DNA of 64,000 bases from NCBI GenBank assembly GCA_037783415.1, contig JAZGTN010000196.1, positions 310,001 to 374,000 of the forward strand, read 5' to 3'. The translations under genes and the position numbers were made by a program. The notes beneath the pieces are model-generated. The model was not told the origin of the DNA. It ran no database searches and saw nothing but the letters and a program-made list of their open reading frames with translations. Every line of letters begins with the position of its first letter. Within the stretch, counting starts at the first letter, position 1. The stretch is from Leptasterias polaris (lineage: Eukaryota; Echinodermata; Asteroidea; Forcipulatida; Asteriidae). Positions 58,628 to 64,000 of this stretch are shown one piece after another.

Positions 58628-58899
58628 AAGGCGATTGAGGGGGCTATTTACATTTTGATAACTTACTTTTGATCGATGTGCCAGAGAGGCTCATTGGTCA
58701 CCGAGAGTGCTAATAATTTCGTGCCATACGGGCTCATTGGTCACCAAGTGGAATGTTGTTTTGAGCCGCTATGGCACGGCGGTACTGAAAGGGTTAAGTT
58801 CTGAAACCAATATTTATTTGGGTTGACCTAGAGTAGCTCCTAATCTATTTGGTTTGGTACAACTCTGGAGCGTTGTCTGAACAGAACTGGGTTAAAGCT

Positions 58900-60130
58900 A
58901 AATATATTCCCAACTTTTTACATTATCAATAAATCTGGAGATGCTTCATACTCTATTATTATTTCTGTCAAGTGAAGATTTATTCCACTATCTCTCTCCC
59001 TCATTCACTTTGCTTGTCTTGTAAAAACTGCTCTGAGTTTAGAGATGTTTCCTAAATGTGCAACTGTACAGGAATTGTTGTAGTTACTTGATGGATCAGG
59101 AAGAAGTTGAAATCTTTTCTGAAGTGAAAACAAATCCAGTTCTGAATTTGTAAGGGTTACATGTTGTCAAACGCCATTGGAAATACTGCCTTTCAATATA
59201 TTTTACATGGAGGAACAAGATTAACAGCAATAATGGCAAATTTTACGTTACGCCCAAATCAGTTAAGTGAAGCCCTAACCTTGGATCGGCAATCAGGACT
59301 GCTGATATTAGGCAATATTTCATTAACTCCAAAAAGCAATGAAGATAGAACCAAGAACTTCTAGCAACTGCAGACAGAAAAAACAGTCAGGTTGCTCTGA
59401 TAAGCCTGGGTCTAGACATCATCACATCTAATAAGGGGTATTGAACAACCTCACTCCCAGTGGTGTATGATTTTGATGCGAAATTTTTCGCCCAAAATGC
59501 CTTGCTTGATCTTAACCAAAGTGGTGCAGTTTTTACCAATAACTGTTTCAGTTGAATTGGCCACTGGTTCATCACTATCTAATGACAGAAACAGTTAATG
59601 GTTACAGTCTAGAAAACATACCCTAGCATGTGCAGATTGGTCATTCTTGGTAGCCAATCAGCATTGCTTTCCAGTTCATCTCATCCTAGGGTTACTGATG
59701 AGAAGTATTGATACAGCGCTGTGCATGATAGCGAGGCTGGGATAATGAATAAACTTATTTTAGTTTTACCCTCTCATTGTTGTGTGATAAGCGCTGTCTA
59801 GACCATGTTACCTTTGTTTACAGAAATGACCTTGTACGTTCTAATGCATTTCCTGACGGGGCAAGATACTACACAGGCCATATGGAAAATTTACATTTTG
59901 TGTCATAGTTTTCACATAAGTTCAATAGTTTCAAAAGCAACAGCCATACAGCTTTTGAGAAGTCCCCCCTTTTTCATATCAAAAGTTGGTAAAAATCAGA
60001 AAGTGCAATCTTCATAAAATATAACAATTGTTTTTTTCCATTGAGCTGTGTACAAACTGTGCCTGCAGGAAGTCCAGGCCCTGTGGCTCCTTCGTAAACA
60101 TGTGATGTCACAGGTCACATAGTCTGTACT
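58900..60130. other. No gene seen
   Basis: AT-rich spacer between the transposon cluster and the second duplication copy. No supported exon, RNA or element. Confidence 0.5.
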
Positions 60131-60292
60131 TGGTGCTGTCAGAGTCCTGTGGGGAGAAAAATGCACCTCAGACAGAAGATGGTTCTCATGAATGAGATTT
60201 TGAATATGGTGTAAAGATCATCATTGGTTGGAATTCTACTGGATTTCAATTTTTCACATCATCTTTCTCTTTCTCATCTTTATTCTTTACAG

Positions 60293-61649
60293 GAGAACTG
60301 AAGTCTACTTGAGGATGAAAAGTGTCGTAGTCTTAAGCTGAAGCAGATGATGTCACTGCTGGAGCATGAACTAGACCAATGAAATCAGGTATGAGATGAG
60401 AGGAACCAAGCGGTGTGTCTTAGAGTCAAGAAATGATAGTGCAGAGAAATCCACTGCCAAATAACATTCTGCTGCTTAGAGTATTACTTACAATTGTTCT
60501 TGAAGCATAAACATAATGGGACAGAGTCAAAGTTCATTCAAGTGAAATTGTGCTCACACTAGCAGAACATTTGTGCAAATACAGTTTTATAAACACTAAA
60601 GATGTTGAATTTTGCATGAGGACAAAGAATATAATTTGGTTTTTACCCTTCTACCACTGTGTGTTAAGCACTGTATACTCACTAACCTGAGTTCTTTGAA
60701 GAAAAAAAATCCACAGGCAAATCATTTGGGTGGGATTTGAACCCACGACCTTTGCTTTGCAATAGCAGGTTTCTTACCACCTAGACTAGACCACCCAGCC
60801 AGCCCGATGTCTAGAGGCAAAATTCAGCTTCTATTAAATTGTTACAGTACCCACTGTTTAGGATTTAAACTGCTTCTAGCCATCAGGCTAACTTTGCAGT
60901 CTAGTGGTAAGACATTGTTGAGACAGTAGTCGTTTGCTTTGGTTATAATACAAGGGTTATAGAACATAAAGTCTGGGTTCTCTCTAGTTCCCCAAGTTTT
61001 ATTGATTTATGTCATATTTGAGGTTTTATAAAGCACAAGATAAAATAAAGGATTGGTTTGAACTTAAACACAATGGAAAACTATCCAACCTTTCACGTAA
61101 ACATTTTGTGCTGTTCTATCTTTTTGGCATTTTCGTAAAAAAGGGGGTTGTTAAAACTCAGCAATAATTATCCATCTATTGGAGTAAAGCAATGATGATA
61201 CAGAAATACATGGTGTGTACAGAATGAATAGACTGTACAAGTCTGGCATGTATTTGAACAGTTTGGGGATCCTTTGATTCTCACATTATTGTGTGCTTTA
61301 ATGTGGGAAGGAAACAAAATCACACTTTGGAACGAGTCCTTGTGTTTGATTATTGGCTACCTTATGGAGACTAACAACAAAAGGTCTCCACATGGGAATT
61401 CTAAAGAGAGGGATGTTCCACAAGGAATTTTGTGTGCAAAGTCAACTGTGGGAGGATGTTAAGTACAGGAACAAAGGAAAGAACCAAATTAATATTGAAA
61501 ATGTTTGAATATGCATGAGACTTAACCAGTCTATAATAATTCCCATATTGTTCTTATTGTTTAGTTGCTAAGAGTGAGGCTATGACAATCATACTGTAGT
61601 CAGCTGATCATGTGACAGTGGAGAAGCAACAGCTTCATATGAAACTAAG
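60293..61649 (+). pseudogene. Exon-like remnants of a coiled-coil gene (copy 2)
   Basis: Pieces at 60293-60388 and 61565-61649 have the same acceptor and donor contexts as in copy 1. The first piece has an 8-base insertion after the ATG that changes the frame, and CAATGA in place of CAAAGA, which puts a stop in the otherwise matching peptide. The downstream coiled-coil-like string ELEEKIEELQSK (near 62535) is cleaner here than in copy 1. Each copy is thus broken at different places. Confidence 0.4.
60660..61010. repeat. Opposed tRNA-derived SINE heads (copy 2)
   Basis: Minus strand, about 60815 down to 60727: GGGTGGTCTAGTCTAGGTGG (A-box region) and GTGGGTTCAAATCCC (B-box). Plus strand near 60895: the A-box word is decayed to TTGCAGTCTAGTGG. 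The minus head is closer to a tRNA consensus than in copy 1. Confidence 0.6.
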
Positions 61650-63770
61650 GTATTCCAGAGACAGAGTCTTTTGAAGCTAAGGGACCATGTCACGTGAGGT
61701 AATTTACAGGCAAACCACATCCAGGCAGTACACATTGACTTTTCATTTCTAAGTTTAGGTTTTTAGAGGTTTTCAGACAAAAATATCTGCAGTGATTCTC
61801 AAGGGTTTCTTTTGCACACTGTGCTGTTGGTTTCCTCCATGTTGCCTGTAAATATTGCTGTGTCTGACAAGGGTTTTTTATTGGGTTTTTAAAACAACTT
61901 TAAGGCAAGTCTGAGTGACTGTTATGGGGCACCACTACTGGGTGGCACTATTCCAACTCAAAATGGTTACCTATTTTGGTTTTTAAAACACATATTATAG
62001 ACAAGTTTAATTCCCTTTTTGGGGGTACTCATTACTTTTTTATGCATGACAGGCATAGCTTTGATCAATGTTGATTGTGGCTGTTTGACGCTTGACTGTG
62101 GTGTGTACTGAACCACAGTGGTGTCCCAGCAATGGTGGAAAACATGAATTGTTCAGATTTGTCTATTCCAGGCACTCAGTCCATTACATTAGACTCGTTT
62201 ACAGGAACTCATTTTGTCAAAATAATCCACAGATAAGCTCCAAATCATGGTGTTAATATTAATAATAATATTGGGTTCTAAAGTGCTTTGTCAACCCCCC
62301 TAGGGTAGGATCAAATCGCTCACTGTTTGCTTTTCAACGGGGTAAGCAGACCTTTTAGTATTATGAGACCCATTTATGTAGCACCTTATTATCAATGTTG
62401 CTTCTTTTATTCCAATCATAGGATGCTCGGTCAAGACCCTTTTGCTACCATTCTGCTACAAGGAGACTCTCTCCACTGTCAGTCTTTTGCAAGCCAGCGA
62501 TGGAATGAGGAGTTGGATAAGATGCTTGGGGTTCAACAGAGCTGGAGGAAAAGATAGAGGAACTGCAAAGCAAGGACTGTACTCCCACATGGTAGAAACA
62601 GACAGAGAGAGTGAGTCCATAAACAATAAGAAGTAGTTGGGAATCAGGTTGGTCTAGTTGTGACTTGTCCTATCAATCACATCCATGGACCCTGGTTTGA
62701 ATCACACCTCAGGTAGACCTAGTCTCATGTGTCGATAGTGTTTTCAGTCTCTCCAATATTAGGTATGCTGGAGGGTTTTCATTCTTCATCCAAAACTGAA
62801 TATTTAGATCTTCATAGTTACAGTGCTATTATCTTTTACCTGCTGGGAACCGAGGCTCCCCAAAAAATATGACAGACAACTTTTAGGGCAAATAAGTCTG
62901 TTTTGGGGTGGTCCCAGGGTAATATCCATGCTAGAAAGACTTTGTAGTAGCCTGGTCTTAGATAAATTGCATTATGTTGGCTGCAGACCTTATCGTTAAA
63001 TAAAATTCAAGGTCTGTGTACAAAACGCAAAGGCGGAAATCTGTTAACATTTTTCAATGGGTGTGTACCACGTAGATATTGTTTTTTGTGGACATATGAA
63101 AGGGGACCGCCCGCCGGCAAAGTTCAAGGTGTCATGTGAACTCAACCTCATGGATGATCCCACTATCTTAAGGGTGGGGGTATTACATGTAATAATATAG
63201 CCAGTGTTGACCAAACAGTTAATGTGTTAATTGACGTAAACATAAACTGTGCTTGCCGCTGTCGCCTCCTGTCTTGTCGCAGGGTGAAGGAGACCAATAC
63301 AGATGTTAGGCCAATGAGCTCATCCAGTGGCAAGGAGCAAGTTAGAATCTTTTTTAAATACCGAGGCAGTTGAGATGGTAGTCCACTTTCCTCATTCTAG
63401 AGTAGATCTTAACTGCTTTGCCCATGAGCGCACCCAGTGACAAGGAGCAAGTTTGAAAGACAGTTTTTAACTGTGGGTACTGCAAAAAAAAAATTTAAAA
63501 ATAAAATGATGAAGTTTGGTTTTATCTCTGTGTTTGCATACACACTGTGGACATTCCTTTGTTCTCTTCACTTTACAAATGACTTTTCTTCAACATTATT
63601 AAAAACACTCTATGGACATGTGTAAGTCCATGTAGTGTTACAAGTCCTACATTGTGCAGACTTCTTTTGTTCATCACTGTTCAAGCTTGTATCACAGTCT
63701 GTCTCTGTCTTGGGTTTTGTTCTTCAAACAACAACATCATACTAGTCTACTAGTCTAACCTCGTTCTCAA

Positions 63771-64000
63771 TTTCCCCCCACCCCTCCCCCCCTCCCACAT
63801 GCCCATTATAAATTTGTATAAAATACTTAACAGGCAGGTAGTGCAGTCTCATGAGACGAAACCTGCCAAGCCTCAAAGCATGCTGCACCTGACGAGTCGT
63901 GCTTTTTCATTTTTTTTTCTAAAAGAGGTGGTTAAGTACTTTCAATTGCCGGCTTTACATACTGACTAAAACCCAACTCAACCCCCTTCCCTATCCCATT
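63771..64000. other. C-rich spacer, no gene seen
   Basis: Starts with a C/T-rich run (CCCCCCACCCCTCCCCCC). It lies outside the duplication and holds no supported feature. Confidence 0.5.

Larger units (their letters stand above)
55078..58793 (-). mobile_element. piggyBac-type transposon, near complete
   Basis: Both ends carry the perfect 13-bp inverted repeat CCCTTTCAGTACC (55078-55090; complement 58781-58793). TTAA, the obligate piggyBac target, flanks the right end (58794-58797); the left has ATAA (55074-55077), best explained by one later substitution. Subterminal GGTGACCA words appear near both ends. The transposase (56774-58627, minus) lies toward the right end. The 1.7 kb left interior holds C-rich repeats and several diverged copies of one segment, probably later expansion. 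Confidence 0.85.
54918..58891. mobile_element. Outer MITE-like element split by the piggyBac insertion
   Basis: The left flank (54918-54960) starts GCCCGGTTCAGATAGGCACT and runs to CCAAACCAAAT. The right flank (about 58848-58891) is its imperfect reverse complement, ending ATTTGGTTTGG...TGTCTGAACAGAACTGGG. Removing the piggyBac element leaves a small inverted-repeat element of about 250 bp. No clear target duplication was found. Confidence 0.55.
60134..63770 (+). repeat. Large direct segmental duplication, copy 2
   Basis: Counterpart of 1-4980, from GGTGCTGTCAGAGTCCTGTG to CTAGTCTAACCTCGTTCTCA. The stretch 62873-63146 is almost unchanged relative to 4073-4346. Beyond 63770 the two diverge completely: here a C-rich tract, there the region leading to the remnant at 5416. 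Confidence 0.9.

Noticed and set aside
1..64000. CRISPR arrays, rRNA genes, prophage or bacterial operons
   Set aside because: The tandem arrays have no spacer-repeat alternation, no rRNA words were recognised, and gene structure and repeats are those of an animal nuclear genome.

Overview
The window looks like nuclear DNA of a marine invertebrate deuterostome, most likely an echinoderm; this is an inference from content, not a match to a named species. The sequence is AT-rich, has spliceosomal introns, and is mostly non-coding. It carries tRNA-derived SINEs, CR1/L2-like LINE ends, piggyBac and Tc1/mariner-like DNA transposons, Helentron-like elements and long minisatellites. Its only well-supported host genes are two RING/B-box/beta-propeller (TRIM-NHL type) genes, a class known to be expanded in sea urchins, sea stars, amphioxus and acorn worms. 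Nothing looks bacterial or organellar.

Layout. 1-4980 and 60134-63770 are two direct copies of one segment about 59 kb apart; each holds decayed exon-like pieces with coiled-coil reading and a pair of opposed tRNA-like SINE heads. 5416-7030 is a degenerate coding remnant interrupted by a 1.05 kb DNA transposon with a clear target duplication. 8.2-19.2 kb is a long array of diverged direct repeats. It includes four exon-like cassettes with splice sites and one inserted Tc1/mariner-like element. 20-24 kb holds short hairpins, a tandem duplication and a 76-bp minisatellite. 24.6-32.1 kb contains two head-to-tail copies of one Helentron-like element, the second broken by a LINE end. 34.5-36.2 kb (minus strand) is an intact single-exon TRIM gene, followed by a 46-bp minisatellite. 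37.9-42.9 kb is a second head-to-tail pair of Helentron-like elements, from a different family, with many perfect CRE palindromes and one large foldback. 46.4-47.9 kb is a LINE remnant within a CAGTA-rich minisatellite. 48.4-51.6 kb (plus strand) is a second TRIM gene in two coding exons with one frameshift. 52.9-54.8 kb is a nested tandem duplication. 55.1-58.8 kb is a near-complete piggyBac transposon, itself inserted in a smaller inverted-repeat element.

The two TRIM genes are the only loci likely to make cellular proteins: probable RING-type E3 ubiquitin ligases with C-terminal beta-propellers for target or RNA binding. The piggyBac transposase may still be translatable. The rest is best read as mobile-element and tandem-repeat history. 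The features most worth a second look are the head-to-tail Helentron-like pairs joined at microsatellites, the CRE and ETS motif load of those elements, the repeated exon cassettes at 8.5-17.2 kb, and the transposon whose removal rejoins a reading frame at 5.6-6.7 kb. All identities come from reading the sequence; no database search was possible.
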